The notes beneath the pieces are model-generated. The model searched no databases and was not told where the DNA came from. It saw only the letters and a program-made list of their open reading frames with translations. This document shows, piece after piece, positions 63,736 to 64,000 of a DNA stretch of 64,000 nucleotides. The stretch is from NCBI RefSeq assembly GCF_902686445.1, contig NC_062226.1, forward strand, positions 11,566,001 through 11,630,000. Reading direction: 5' to 3'. Made by a program: the position numbers and the translations under genes. Every line of letters starts with the position of its first letter. Position 1 is the stretch's first letter. Source of the DNA: Sciurus carolinensis. Its lineage: Eukaryota > Chordata > Mammalia > Rodentia > Sciuridae.

Positions 63736-64000
63736 ATGTTAGTTTTCTGCCATAGGAACTAAGATTCTAATTCAGTTTTTCTTGCTCTTTCCATGATGTT
63801 GCTCTGTTTCATCTGAAACCTATCATGAGGATTTATTCTGAGGAGGCATTATAGTAGAAGTAGATAGGCACTCTGGAAGGTATTCGGAACCAGGTCCCTG
63901 ACATCTCTTTACCTTCTCAGTGTTAAAGGACCTCTGTTACGCACATACTCTCTGACCATGGAAGAAAGTCCAGGAGTGCCCAAGATCAGTTAGGTGTGGC

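Noticed and set aside
1..64000. CRISPR arrays, bacterial operons, insertion sequences or plasmid/phage origins
   Set aside because: All signals are mammalian nuclear; the dispersed repeats are SINE/LINE/LTR copies and microsatellites, without spacer-repeat periodicity.

Overview
The window is nuclear DNA of a rodent, most probably a squirrel (Sciuridae). It has spliced protein genes with GT-AG introns and about 40 copies of tRNA-Ala-derived ID SINEs and of the dimeric B1-dID SINE (a B1 left half fused to an ID right half). To my knowledge B1-dID belongs to squirrels, dormice and close relatives. No species-level claim is made.

Two genes lie in the same orientation (+). From 7741 to about 29765 are the last 12 coding exons and the complete 3' UTR of RC3H2 (Roquin-2, an RNA-binding E3-ligase-type protein that destabilises mRNAs with stem-loop decay elements). 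The exons join in frame and give about 746 residues, the proline-rich C-terminal part. The RING, ROQ and CCCH zinc-finger exons lie upstream of the window. From about 53.0 kb to beyond the right edge lies PDCL (phosducin-like, a G-beta-gamma and CCT chaperonin co-factor). A GC-rich promoter, a probable non-coding first exon and the first two coding exons (118 codons) are visible; the last exon or exons are outside. RC3H2 followed by PDCL matches the order I know from the human locus on 9q33.

The rest is intronic and intergenic DNA made largely of transposable elements: MIR and L2 relics, L1 fragments, ERVL-type LTRs (MLT1, MLT2, MaLR), a near-complete MaLR element in an RC3H2 intron (13211-15547), and a class I endogenous retrovirus between the genes (37309-45943, minus strand). 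This provirus has LTRs about 97-98% identical, a CTAC target-site duplication and a tRNA-Thr-type primer site, but only scraps of gag, pol and env around an AT-rich non-coding interior. It also carries a 3'-truncated L1 and an ID SINE. The large PDCL intron holds a dead retrocopy of a MARK/sperm-motility-kinase-like gene.

The most interesting signals are: (1) a perfect Roquin-type constitutive-decay hairpin in the 3' UTR of RC3H2 itself, suggesting self- or cross-regulation by Roquins; (2) the young but coding-defective provirus, which looks like a non-autonomous VL30-like family; (3) several unusual retroinsertions that can be read directly from their target-site duplications. I saw no wholly new gene system.
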